From Methanobacterium sp. (GTDB taxonomy: Archaea; Methanobacteriota; Methanobacteria; Methanobacteriales; Methanobacteriaceae): 16,272 nt of DNA. Shown one piece after another: positions 1 through 7,389 of this stretch (positions are counted from its first letter, which is position 1; every line of letters starts with the position of its first letter). Position numbers and translations under genes: made by a program. The stretch is from the NCBI GenBank assembly GCA_028700095.1, contig JAQVTJ010000034.1, positions 1 through 16,272 on the forward strand, in the 5' to 3' direction. Under the pieces are notes generated by a model that was not told the origin of the DNA, did not search any database, and saw only the letters and a list, made by a program, of their open reading frames with translations.

Positions 1-2
1 TC

Positions 3-1103
3 CAATCAACCTTCCTACTTTCGAAAAATAAACACTTTGGAGTATTATCTGGTGGTGAAGGTGAAGAAACACCAAGACTTGGTGCTATAGTAACAGCATT
101 AAACAGTCTTGTAAATGGAGGGACAGCTGCACAAGCTGCAGCAACAGCTAATTCAGTTGCAGGTATAAGGATTATGGTAGGTGGACCTACAATGGGTATT
201 GCAGTGGGAGGATATTTCACAGTCTATGTTGTTGTTGTTGAAGCAAATAATACCATAACAATAACCCCATATAAAGGTGGTTTAGCAGTAGTTCCTCCTG
301 GAACGCGAGGTGCTATAATTCACCTTTTAAACACTCCAAGTAACCCAAAATATGGTACTGCTGATAATGTACGTTTAAATACAGCAGAAATGATGGGAAG
401 AATGATAAGAGATGGTTATCCTGCAACAGATGTTTTAGCAGCTGCATTTGAATATGTTGCTGTAAATGCAGGGGAAAAACATGGGGGAGGAGCTTTAAAC
501 CTTGCATCAGGAATAACAACAGGGGATATGTTTACCCCTACAGAACTGAATGAAACAGGTTTTTCAATGGACCAATCCTACAGTAAAGTATGTCCAGTAG
601 ATGGTTGGAGTATTAGTTTTCCAGATGCTGATAATTATCAAAGCTGTCCTCTAGATGGAGCTTCACTTAAAACTTTAAGTGCAACACAAGCACTTAATAA
701 TGCAATAACTGTTACAGGTAACACCACCTCTGTTTCAACATATGGAGTTGAAGCACCAGGAGGTGCAGGAACCACCCAGGAAATAGTAGATGCATCTGTT
801 AAAAAACATGGATTTCTTTCTATTGAAATAGCTAAAAGCATTAATAGCGCCATAAAAAGCGGACTTCTTGTAGGTGTTAATTATGTGGAAGCAAGTGATA
901 TTAATGTAAATCCAAACCAAAAAGCTGTTGGTGTATATTATAAACCTCTTGCAAACCATAGATCATCACCACCATGGAATTTACCAATAAGTTCAACAAT
1001 TTTAGATATTCTAGGCAATACACAAACTGCAATAGGATTGATATTAATTATTCTAGTTTTGTTTAGAAGTACTTTAATATCATCATTCCTTAAAAATAAA
1101 TGA
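3..1103 (+). CDS. Unrecognised surface protein with C-terminal membrane anchor (5' partial)
   Basis: The frame is open from the window edge, so the true start lies upstream and about 366 residues are visible. I do not recognise the family. The N-terminal half is rich in Gly, Ala and Thr and contains SGGEGEETPRLG followed by alanine-rich helices. The middle has two similar short motifs, CPVDG and CPLDG, about 23 residues apart (near bases 592-660). The extreme C-terminus is a single hydrophobic helix (near bases 1027-1065) followed by the short basic tail FLKNK. This arrangement suggests an extracytoplasmic domain held by one C-terminal transmembrane segment. The next gene begins 84 bp downstream behind its own TATA-like AT tract. 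That the product is membrane-anchored is inferred only from hydrophobicity; no enzymatic motif is visible. Confidence 0.8.
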   Translation, partial: QSTFLLSKNKHFGVLSGGEGEETPRLGAIVTALNSLVNGGTAAQAAATANSVAGIRIMVGGPTMGIAVGGYFTVYVVVVEANNTITITPYKGGLAVVPPGTRGAIIHLLNTPSNPKYGTADNVRLNTAEMMGRMIRDGYPATDVLAAAFEYVAVNAGEKHGGGALNLASGITTGDMFTPTELNETGFSMDQSYSKVCPVDGWSISFPDADNYQSCPLDGASLKTLSATQALNNAITVTGNTTSVSTYGVEAPGGAGTTQEIVDASVKKHGFLSIEIAKSINSAIKSGLLVGVNYVEASDINVNPNQKAVGVYYKPLANHRSSPPWNLPISSTILDILGNTQTAIGLILIILVLFRSTLISSFLKNK

Positions 1104-1172
1104 ACACCATATATTTAGGGGAATAGTTAGGATAAAATCTTAAAATAAATATTTTTATATTAATTAATAAAA

Positions 1173-1181
1173 GGAGTGGAG
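1173..1181 (+). promoter_or_regulatory. Ribosome-binding site fixing the start of the DUF356-like gene
   Basis: A GGAG-TGGAG double Shine-Dalgarno stretch lies 6 to 11 bases before ATG 1188. A GTG at 1176 is in the same frame but lies inside this site, so it is not the start. Confidence 0.7.
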
Positions 1182-1187
1182 AAAGTT

Positions 1188-1547
1188 ATGGCTTTAATTT
1201 TAATTCGGGCAGAAGATCAGGGGAAACTTTTGAATACCCTAGCAGATATTGAAAGACATGCAGGGTTAAAAGTTGCTGGAAAGCCTAGAATATTAAACCC
1301 TAAAATTGCAGATGAAATTGCAGGAAAAATATTAAAACAGAAATTAAGATCAACGTCATCAATAGCAGTTCTTGTTCGTGTAGAAGATGATACAACCAAA
1401 AGTATTGTTAATATACGGAAGATACATCCACCAGCCCATGTTATAGTAATTAGTGAGGAGTATGGTGAATTTAAAGATTTAATAAAATTATTTAATGAAC
1501 TTCCATATTTAAAGGGTTATTATTCCCATAAAAATAAAGAAAACTAA
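1188..1547 (+). CDS. DUF356-like conserved archaeal protein
   Basis: A 119-residue soluble protein beginning MALILIRAEDQGKLLNTL. By recollection of the family it matches DUF356, a small group of unknown function found in methanogens. Alternating beta and alpha stretches (ALILIR, SIAVLVRVE, AHVIVISEE) suggest a compact alpha/beta fold. There are no Cys residues, no signal peptide and no catalytic motif that I can name. The start is ATG 1188 rather than the in-frame GTG at 1176, because the latter is part of the ribosome-binding site. The gene is convergent with mbf1, and a hairpin-forming spacer separates them. Its closeness to pan and mbf1 is suggestive of conserved neighbourhood but gives no functional proof. 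The existence of the gene is secure; the family name is moderately sure. Confidence 0.8.
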   Translation: MALILIRAEDQGKLLNTLADIERHAGLKVAGKPRILNPKIADEIAGKILKQKLRSTSSIAVLVRVEDDTTKSIVNIRKIHPPAHVIVISEEYGEFKDLIKLFNELPYLKGYYSHKNKEN

Positions 1548-1553
1548 AAAAAA

Positions 1554-1591
1554 AGGAAGTTTAGAATATCTTTTTTTAAATTAAACTTCCT
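1554..1591. terminator. Hairpin terminator between convergent genes
   Basis: A perfect 10-bp inverted repeat, AGGAAGTTTA (1554-1563) and TAAACTTCCT (1582-1591), encloses an 18-base loop containing T7. It starts 6 bases after the stop at 1547, and A- and T-rich runs flank it on both sides. It can fold on either strand and sits between the two convergent genes, so it probably serves both. Archaeal termination depends mainly on T tracts, so the role of the stem is inference. Confidence 0.55.
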
Positions 1592-1672
1592 AATAATATC
1601 TATAAAAAAAAAATATTATTTAGAGTATGAAATAAAATTATACTATATATATTTATTTATTTACTTTTTTTT

Positions 1673-2149
1673 CTAATTTCTTTTTATCCTAGCAATATCT
1701 CCAATTGTAGATCCTTTAAGTTTTGATTGGCCCATTTCATCTCTTATATCATTATCTGTTTTTTCTATTAGAACAACATTTAATAATTTCTCTATTTTCT
1801 TTGCAAGCTTTAGATCAGGTACCATTTTACCAGATTCTATTCTTCCTATAACAGATGCTTTTTCATATATTTTTTCTGCAAGTTCTTCACGAGACCATTC
1901 TTTTTTCTCTCTTGCTTGTCTAACTATATCCCTATAATTTTCAATAACTTCTTCTGTAGGTTCTCTTGGTCTTTGAATTCTCTTTGTTACTCTACTGCTC
2001 CTGGATACTCCTGGTCTTTGAGGTTTTGGAGCTTCTCTTTGTATTTTACCAAATTTTGAGCATTCTTTACAAGTAAACATTATTGAACCATCTACTTTAA
2101 TTTTCAGAGGTTCTTCCACTAATTTTTTTCCACATATCTCACATCTCAT
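1673..2149 (-). CDS. Multiprotein bridging factor 1-type transcription factor (zinc ribbon plus HTH)
   Basis: A 158-residue protein. Residues 1-34 form a zinc-ribbon-like module with Cys3/Cys6 and Cys27/Cys30. A basic, Pro-rich linker follows (about 36-65). Residues 72-130 form an HTH_3/Cro-type domain with the characteristic segment SVIGRIESGKMVPDLKLAKK. This order (zinc ribbon, linker, HTH) is the archaeal MBF1 layout. Family members are thought to act as DNA- or ribosome-associated coactivator-like factors; the exact role in archaea is unsettled. The start is ATG 2149, preceded on its strand by AAAGGGATCATC, a weak ribosome-binding site. The gene is divergent from pan across 138 bp and convergent with the DUF356-like gene. 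The C-terminal extension after about residue 130 (KTDNDIRDEMG onward) is typical of the archaeal proteins. Confidence 0.9.
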   Translation of the reverse strand: MRCEICGKKLVEEPLKIKVDGSIMFTCKECSKFGKIQREAPKPQRPGVSRSSRVTKRIQRPREPTEEVIENYRDIVRQAREKKEWSREELAEKIYEKASVIGRIESGKMVPDLKLAKKIEKLLNVVLIEKTDNDIRDEMGQSKLKGSTIGDIARIKRN

Positions 2150-2287
2150 GATGATCCCTTTACACTTGTATCATTAATATAATCTCTACCCTTATATTTA
2201 AATATTATTAAAGCCAATAAATTGAGTAAATGATATTAAGTTTTTAATTATTATTTTTAAATAAAAGTTTAGGAGTGAGCTTGGATC
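2150..2287. promoter_or_regulatory. Divergent promoter region of mbf1 and pan
   Basis: This 138-bp AT-rich spacer must carry both promoters. For the minus-strand gene, TTTAAATATA around 2193-2203 is a plausible TATA box about 50 bases before ATG 2149. For pan, T/A tracts at 2241-2263 include TATA-like TTTTTAATTA, followed by the ribosome-binding site AGGAGTGA (2271-2278), 9 bases before ATG 2288. Individual boxes are uncertain because the whole spacer is A+T. Confidence 0.45.
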
Positions 2288-3520
2288 ATGGAAAACATGT
2301 CCCCTAATATATTGAAAAAAATTGAAGACCTTAAAACTGAGATAAAGATCCTAAAAGAGGATAATACTAAAACCAAACGTAATCTCATGTGGAAGGTTAG
2401 GAAACTTGAAAAAGACAAGGTTCTAATCGAAAATGAGAAAATAAGACTGGACAGAGAAGTTAAATCTCTTAGGGGGGAGATTGAAAGGTTCAGGTCACCA
2501 CCATTGGTAATAGCTACAGTAACTGAAGTATTAGATGATGGCAGAGTAGTTGTTAAAAGCAGTACTGGCCCAAATTTTGTTATTGGATATTCACGATTTT
2601 TAGATGAAAAGTCACTGGAACCAGGTGTTCGTGTGGCTCTTAACCAGCAGACATTTAATATAGTACATGTTCTGCCATCAGAAAAAGATCCTATTGTTAC
2701 AGGTATGGAAGTAGATGAAAAACCTGATGTTGCATATGAACAAATAGGTGGATTAGATGATCAGGTTATAGAAATTAAAGAAACAGTTGAATTACCTCTT
2801 AAAAAACCTGAACTGTTTATTAATATAGGTATTGAACCTCCAAAGGGTGTTCTGTTATACGGACCTCCAGGAACAGGGAAAACACTTCTTGCTAAAGCAG
2901 TTGCACATGAAACCAATGCAACATTTATTAAAATAGTTGCATCTGAATTTGTTAAAAAATATATAGGTGAAGGTGCCAGACTTGTTAGAGGAGTATTTGA
3001 ACTTGCAAAGGAGAAATCACCAAGCATTATATTTATTGATGAAATTGATGCTATAGCAGCGAAAAGACTGAAAAGTTCAACAAGTGGGGATAGAGAAGTT
3101 CAAAGAACTTTAATGCAATTACTTGCTGAAATGGATGGTTTTGAAGGAAGGGGAGATGTTGGAATTGTTGCAGCAACCAACAGACCAGATATACTTGATC
3201 CTGCTCTTTTAAGACCTGGAAGGTTTGATAGATTTATTGAAGTTCCAATTCCAAATGAAGAAGGTAGAATGGAAATATTAAAAATCCATACTAAAAAAAT
3301 GACTTTAGATGAAGATGTTGATATAGAACATATTGCAACACTTTCAGAAGGTGCTTCTGGTGCGGATTTAAAAGCAATATGTACTGAATCAGGTATGTTT
3401 GCAATAAGAGAAGAAAGATCTACTGTTACAATGAATGATTTCATGGATGCTGTTGATAAAATAGTAGGCATGGAAAATGATGAAGAAATGAAAAGAGAAG
3501 CAGGAGTTATGTTTGGATAA
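2288..3520 (+). CDS. pan: Proteasome-activating nucleotidase (PAN)
   Basis: A 410-residue AAA ATPase that unfolds substrates and feeds them into the archaeal 20S proteasome; it works as a cytosolic hexameric ring. Residues 7-68 are a long heptad coiled coil and about 70-130 an OB-fold. The AAA domain follows, with Walker A GPPGTGKT (192-199), pore-loop Tyr225-Ile-Gly, Walker B IIFIDEID (247-254), sensor-1 Asn298 and arginine fingers Arg309/Arg312 in LLRPGRFDR. The ATPase and pore residues all look intact. The C-terminus is Met-Phe-Gly, so it carries Phe where the gate-opening HbYX motif usually has Tyr. The start ATG 2288 has a good ribosome-binding site, AGGAGTGA. The gene appears monocistronic, with a T7 tract downstream. 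Identification is firm. Confidence 0.98.
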   Translation: MENMSPNILKKIEDLKTEIKILKEDNTKTKRNLMWKVRKLEKDKVLIENEKIRLDREVKSLRGEIERFRSPPLVIATVTEVLDDGRVVVKSSTGPNFVIGYSRFLDEKSLEPGVRVALNQQTFNIVHVLPSEKDPIVTGMEVDEKPDVAYEQIGGLDDQVIEIKETVELPLKKPELFINIGIEPPKGVLLYGPPGTGKTLLAKAVAHETNATFIKIVASEFVKKYIGEGARLVRGVFELAKEKSPSIIFIDEIDAIAAKRLKSSTSGDREVQRTLMQLLAEMDGFEGRGDVGIVAATNRPDILDPALLRPGRFDRFIEVPIPNEEGRMEILKIHTKKMTLDEDVDIEHIATLSEGASGADLKAICTESGMFAIREERSTVTMNDFMDAVDKIVGMENDEEMKREAGVMFG

Positions 3521-3533
3521 TTAAATTTCTCCC

Positions 3534-3562
3534 AAAAAAAAATATATATTCCTCCTTTTTTT
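3534..3562. terminator. A9/T7 bidirectional terminator tract after pan
   Basis: After the pan stop come A9 (3534-3542) and T7 (3556-3562). The T7 tract is a plausible archaeal terminator for pan. The A9 tract reads as T9 for the operon arriving on the minus strand. No strong stem is present. The assignment rests on T-tract composition and position only. Confidence 0.45.
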
Positions 3563-3586
3563 ATTAAAATAAAATTATATTATTTT

Positions 3587-3644
3587 TGCCTGTGATGAAC
3601 CCTATGAGCTCTGATTTATGATGACTGATGGGCGATCTGAGGCA
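3587..3644 (+). ncRNA. C/D box sRNA, dual guide for 2'-O-methylation
   Basis: All boxes are present, in order and correctly spaced: C box GTGATGA (3592-3598), 12-nt guide ACCCTATGAGCT (3599-3610), D' box CTGA (3611-3614), a 3-nt linker, C' box ATGATGA (3618-3624), 12-nt guide CTGATGGGCGAT (3625-3636) and D box CTGA (3637-3640). A terminal stem, TGCC (3587-3590) with GGCA (3641-3644), closes it. A total of about 58 nt with two 12-nt spacers is the standard archaeal C/D geometry, bound by L7Ae, Nop5 and fibrillarin. The element is a G/C-rich island in AT-rich spacer between pan and the convergent cobK. A T-rich run follows (3647-3653). By the N+5 rule both guides direct methylation of a cytidine, opposite G3606 and G3632. 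Targets are not certain from sequence alone. Confidence is high because six elements agree. Confidence 0.9.
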
Positions 3645-3672
3645 TATTATTTTGTATCAACATTTATTTATT

Positions 3673-4467
3673 TTATATATTTTTCATATTTGAAATATAA
3701 TCTAAAATATTTTCAATATTATTAAATGTTATTTCATTTTTAATTTCATTAATAACAGGTCTTTTAACTATGATTATTGGAATTTCTAAATCAATAGCAG
3801 CTTCTATTTTGGTAGGGGTACCACCTGTTTTTCCACTTTCTTTAGTTACAGCTATCCCTATTTTATATTCCTCTAGTAATGCTTTGTTAAAATTTTTTGA
3901 AAATATTCCTTGCATTGCTATAATATTCTTATTTGGAATTTTCATTTCTAAACATTTTTTCAAAGAATATTCTACTGGAAGCACCCTTGTAATTATATAT
4001 TTGGGAGAAATCCATTGGATTATATGATGAAGTGTTGAAACACCTGCAAAATGCATTATTTTACAGTTATCCTTTTGTTTAAAGGTTTGATACGCTTTTT
4101 TAGCAGCTTCTTGAAATGTAGATACTTCTAATACATATTTATTTTTTGGTATTTCTATTGATGGTCTTTCAAATCGAATATATTTTATACCTGTATTTTT
4201 TGCTGATCTAATTGCATTTAAACTTGCATTAACAGCAAATGGATGTGTTGCATCAATTAAGATATTTATTTTATTTATATGTATAAGATCTTCAATTTCT
4301 TCTATTCCCATTTGATCTGCAATAACCTTATTTGCACCTGCTTTAATAGCAAGATCCTTGCCATGTTGTGTTGTTGTGGTTGCAATTATTTCAATATCTG
4401 TAAGTTCTACTAGTTTATTTATAATATTAACTGCATCAGAGGTACCTGCCATAACCATAACCTTCAT
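3673..4467 (-). CDS. cobK: Cobalt-precorrin-6A reductase (CobK/CbiJ family)
   Basis: A 264-residue NAD(P)H-dependent reductase that reduces the macrocycle of (cobalt-)precorrin-6A to the 6B form in cobalamin (corrinoid) synthesis; methanogens need corrinoids for methyltransferases. The family marks are the N-terminal nucleotide-binding GTSDA (8-12), DATHPFA (72-78), RFERP (98-102), AMQGIFS near 184-190 and the C-terminal KESGKTGGTPTKIEAA block (about 209-224). Length is normal. Its ATG overlaps the stop of the upstream P-type ATPase as ATGA (4464-4467), and a ribosome-binding site AAAGGTGAT lies inside the ATPase end, so translation is probably coupled. No other cobalamin genes are nearby, so the partnership with an ion pump is one of operon rather than pathway. 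Identification is strong. Confidence 0.93.
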   Translation of the reverse strand: MKVMVMAGTSDAVNIINKLVELTDIEIIATTTTQHGKDLAIKAGANKVIADQMGIEEIEDLIHINKINILIDATHPFAVNASLNAIRSAKNTGIKYIRFERPSIEIPKNKYVLEVSTFQEAAKKAYQTFKQKDNCKIMHFAGVSTLHHIIQWISPKYIITRVLPVEYSLKKCLEMKIPNKNIIAMQGIFSKNFNKALLEEYKIGIAVTKESGKTGGTPTKIEAAIDLEIPIIIVKRPVINEIKNEITFNNIENILDYISNMKNI

Positions 4468-6977
4468 TTTATCACCTTTTCACTGATAAATTCACTTAAA
4501 AAAATGGTTGAAGCCATTAATATTATTATAATCCAATCTATTATTGTAATTCCTATTGTTTTGAATATTGCCTGTAAATATGGTAAATAAATAACACATA
4601 ATTGTAATAATAATGATGCTAAAACAGCTATGAATAAAGTTTTATTTGGAGTTGTTCCTTGGGCTTTGCAGTTGAAAACATTGAATATTTGATATATTAC
4701 AAATACAGTAAATGCAATTGTCATTGCTGTTATTATATCTCTGCCACTGGACAATTCATACCAGTAAAGTAAAAGTGTGCCTGCACTCATTACTATTCCT
4801 GCAATTCCAATTTTAATTAGGTTTTTTTTAGGTATTATATTTCTTTTGCTGGGTTTTCTTTCCATAACTCCTTCTTCTGAAGGTTCAACACCTAATGATT
4901 GTGCAGGTGGACCGTCCATTATTATATTTATCCAAAGTATTTGTATGGGATTGAATGGTATTGGTAGATTAATAAGAGATGCTATTGTAATGGTTAGTAT
5001 TGCACCTATGTTTGTTGAAAGTTGAAATTTAACAAAACGTTTTATATTATCAAAAATGGTACGTCCTTCTTTAACTGCTTCAACAATAGTTGCAAAATTA
5101 TCATCTTGAAGCAGCATATCAGCAGATTCCTTGGCAACATCTGTACTTGAACCCATTGCAACACCTATAGCTGCCTTTTTAAGTGCAGGTGCATCATTTA
5201 CACCATCTCCTGTCATTGCAACAACATGTCCCTGTGATTTAAGAGCTTCAACAATTCGAACTTTCTGTTGGGGAAATACACGGGCATATACCTGAATATT
5301 TTCAACTATGGCTTTAAAACTATTATCATCAAGTTTATCAAGTTGGGATCCTGTTAAAATATTTCCATCCTTTAAAATACCTATTTCAGATGCTATTGCC
5401 ATAGCAGTATCTTTATTATCTCCTGTAATCATTACAACATTAATTCCTGCTTTTTCACAGAGATAAACTGCTTCTTTTGCCTCTTTTCTTGGCGGGTCCA
5501 TTATACCCACTAATCCCACATATATAAGGTTATTTTCAATTATGTCCTTATCATCCAATCCTTCATTATTATCCATCTTTCTATATGCTAAAGCCAAAAC
5601 CCTCAAAGCTTGGGATGTCATATTCTTTAAATTATCAAATATTTCCTTTCTCTGTTCATTGTTTAGTTGTTTTATTTCATCTTTTTCTTGGATGCTGTTA
5701 CATTGTTTAATGATAATTTCAGGAGCACCTTTTGTAAGAACATATCTATTTCCATTAAATTCATTGACAGTTGTCATTCTTTTTCTTTCACTGTCAAGTG
5801 GTATTTCAAATATTCTTTTATATTTTATTTCAAGCTCTTTTCGGTTATAGCCATTTTCATCTGCATAAACTAACATTGCACCATCAGTAGGATCTCCTAT
5901 TATTTTTCCATTTGATATATTAGAATTATTACACAGTGCAGCTATTTTAAATGCTATTTCAGGAGAGTTTATTTTTGTTTTGTGTACAGTCATTTTATTT
6001 TTGGTTAATGTACCTGTTTTATCTGTGCAAATTGTTGTACAAGAGCCTAATGTTTCAACTGCAAGTAATTTTCTTACAATTGCATTGCTTTTAGCCATTT
6101 TCTGCATACCCAATGCCAATGTAAGTGTCATTATTGCAGGCAAACCCTCAGGCACAGCAGCGACTGCAAGTGAAACTGCTGTTAAGAAATTAATTACTAA
6201 TGGTGTTCCTTTAAAGAATTGAAGAGTAAAAACACCTGTACATACCATAATTGCTATTAATCCCATTAATTTACCTAGACCATGAATTCTATCTTGAAGT
6301 GGTGTTTTTTGGTCTTTTCCCTGTATTATTTCAGCAATTTTACCTATTGCAGTATTCATCCCAATTTCAACCACAACAGCCTTTGCTCGTCCTGATATTA
6401 CATATGAATCCATAAATGCAAGGTTGGTTGTTTTATTTTGGGATAATATATTTTCATCCTTTTTTGATTGTTTTGATTCACCAGTTATTGTTGATCCATC
6501 CACCATTAGATCATAGCTTTTTAATAATCGAAAATCTGCCGGAATAATATCTCCTTCTTCAAGAATAACAACATCCCCAATTGTAAGTTCATTTGCAATG
6601 ATTTTTCTTGGTTCATTATCACGAATAACAACAGCCTCTGAACATGTTATATTTTTAAGTTGTTCCATTGCATTTTCTGCACGGTTTTCCTGTACAAAAC
6701 CTACAGTTGCATTTAAAATAATAACAATTACAATTACAGTTGCATCTATTATATCTCCAATTAATGCAGCTGCTATAGCTGCAATTATAAGTAAAATTAT
6801 AAGAAAATCTTTAAATTGTCCTAATAATTTGGTTATGGGTCCTGGTTTTTTTTCTTCAACCAATTCATTTTTTCCATGGATATCCTGTCTTTTCTGGGCT
6901 TCTTCACTGGACAATCCATTATTATTAGAGTTTAATATCTTTAAAACATCTTCTATATTTTTATTCTGCCATTTCAT
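4464..6977 (-). CDS. P-type calcium-transporting ATPase (P2 type, SERCA/PMCA-like)
   Basis: An 837-residue integral membrane pump, probably exporting Ca2+ at the cost of ATP. The cation-ATPase N-domain is at the start. The actuator motif is TITGES (163-168) and the phosphorylation site is Asp319 in DKTGT. KGAPE (416-420), TGD (518-520) and GDGVNDAP (590-597) complete the catalytic core. About ten hydrophobic helices fit the P2 topology. Ion-site residues are Glu277 in PEGLP (TM4) and Asn684/Asp688 in NIIMDGPPA (TM6). In TM5 the position of SERCA Glu771 is Ala659 (NIGA), and SERCA Thr799 is Met687. This pattern resembles PMCA/SPCA pumps that move one Ca2+ per cycle. The ATG at 6977 overlaps the end of the UPF0146 gene by 17 bases, and the stop overlaps cobK by 4. 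Ca2+ specificity is inferred; Mn2+ is possible. Confidence 0.93.
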   Translation of the reverse strand: MKWQNKNIEDVLKILNSNNNGLSSEEAQKRQDIHGKNELVEEKKPGPITKLLGQFKDFLIILLIIAAIAAALIGDIIDATVIVIVIILNATVGFVQENRAENAMEQLKNITCSEAVVIRDNEPRKIIANELTIGDVVILEEGDIIPADFRLLKSYDLMVDGSTITGESKQSKKDENILSQNKTTNLAFMDSYVISGRAKAVVVEIGMNTAIGKIAEIIQGKDQKTPLQDRIHGLGKLMGLIAIMVCTGVFTLQFFKGTPLVINFLTAVSLAVAAVPEGLPAIMTLTLALGMQKMAKSNAIVRKLLAVETLGSCTTICTDKTGTLTKNKMTVHKTKINSPEIAFKIAALCNNSNISNGKIIGDPTDGAMLVYADENGYNRKELEIKYKRIFEIPLDSERKRMTTVNEFNGNRYVLTKGAPEIIIKQCNSIQEKDEIKQLNNEQRKEIFDNLKNMTSQALRVLALAYRKMDNNEGLDDKDIIENNLIYVGLVGIMDPPRKEAKEAVYLCEKAGINVVMITGDNKDTAMAIASEIGILKDGNILTGSQLDKLDDNSFKAIVENIQVYARVFPQQKVRIVEALKSQGHVVAMTGDGVNDAPALKKAAIGVAMGSSTDVAKESADMLLQDDNFATIVEAVKEGRTIFDNIKRFVKFQLSTNIGAILTITIASLINLPIPFNPIQILWINIIMDGPPAQSLGVEPSEEGVMERKPSKRNIIPKKNLIKIGIAGIVMSAGTLLLYWYELSSGRDIITAMTIAFTVFVIYQIFNVFNCKAQGTTPNKTLFIAVLASLLLQLCVIYLPYLQAIFKTIGITIIDWIIIILMASTIFLSEFISEKVIK

Positions 6978-7362
6978 TATTACACTTCTTGTAAAAGATT
7001 GCTTTTTTATAATTAATAAGTTTCATATCTTTATCTTGTTCTATAAATTCTGTTGAGAATGGTTTTATAATTAGATCCGCACCTACAATTTCTGCAATCT
7101 TTTTTATATATGGCTGTAGTTCCTCAGGTGGACGGATTGAATAGATGAGTGATGCATTTTTATATATGTTTATGTTAGGATTGGTTATATCATCAACAAC
7201 AATTTGATCATGGTAAAGTTTAATATCTGTCATGATTATATCCATGTTAAGATATTCTTGGAGTGTAATTGCAACCAATGGAAAACATCCTACACCTACT
7301 TCAACTATTAAAGAAGCCTGGCTATAGTTTTCTATAATATAATTTGTAAAATCTTTCCACAT
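6961..7362 (-). CDS. UPF0146 family protein (Rossmann/methyltransferase-like)
   Basis: A 133-residue archaeal protein matching the UPF0146 family. It has the Gly-rich loop VEVGVG (20-25), an acidic second-strand motif TDI (45-47), DDIT (57-60) and the family signature SIRPPEELQPYI (75-86). The layout resembles the first half of an S-adenosylmethionine-dependent methyltransferase, but the family's activity is not established and the protein is too short to be a complete classic enzyme. It is the first gene of the operon UPF0146, P-ATPase, cobK. The start ATG 7362 is preceded on its strand by a run of 12 G, then TAAAAAAT. The G run therefore sits exactly where a Shine-Dalgarno would be. Its promoter must lie inside or next to the divergent acetyltransferase gene, since only 33 bp separate the two start codons. 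Confidence 0.88.
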   Translation of the reverse strand: MWKDFTNYIIENYSQASLIVEVGVGCFPLVAITLQEYLNMDIIMTDIKLYHDQIVVDDITNPNINIYKNASLIYSIRPPEELQPYIKKIAEIVGADLIIKPFSTEFIEQDKDMKLINYKKAIFYKKCNNEMAE

Positions 7363-7370
7363 ATTTTTTA

Positions 7371-7382
7371 CCCCCCCCCCCC
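7371..7382. repeat. C12 homopolymer in a 33-bp divergent gene junction
   Basis: Twelve consecutive C lie between the divergent starts at 7362 and 7396, in a genome where such G/C runs are rare. On the minus strand it is G12, ending 8 bases before the UPF0146 ATG. On the plus strand it ends 3 bases before GGAG. A long mononucleotide run can change length by strand slippage, which would alter ribosome-binding or promoter spacing for both genes. It is also a known trouble spot for sequencing. Confidence 0.85.
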
Positions 7383-7385
7383 TTT

Positions 7386-7389
7386 GGAG
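7386..7389 (+). promoter_or_regulatory. Ribosome-binding site deciding the acetyltransferase start
   Basis: GGAG lies 6 bases before ATG 7396. An in-frame TTG at 7384 overlaps it and is therefore unlikely to be the start. A TATA-like TATAATATAA at 7333-7342, inside the divergent gene, is placed to start a transcript near the C12 run. Confidence 0.65.

Noticed and set aside
313..519. Minus-strand open frames opposite the first gene
   Set aside because: They lack ribosome-binding sites and lie opposite a plainly protein-like plus-strand frame; they are mirror artefacts of its codon use.
1176..1187. GTG at 1176 as the start of the DUF356-like gene
   Set aside because: The GTG is part of the Shine-Dalgarno stretch; ATG 1188 has correct spacing.
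4777..5025. Plus-strand open frames inside the P-type ATPase gene (also 5542-5873, 5980-6222 and 6598-7056)
   Set aside because: All oppose a complete ATPase with every catalytic motif; their hydrophobic look is the complement of membrane-helix codons.
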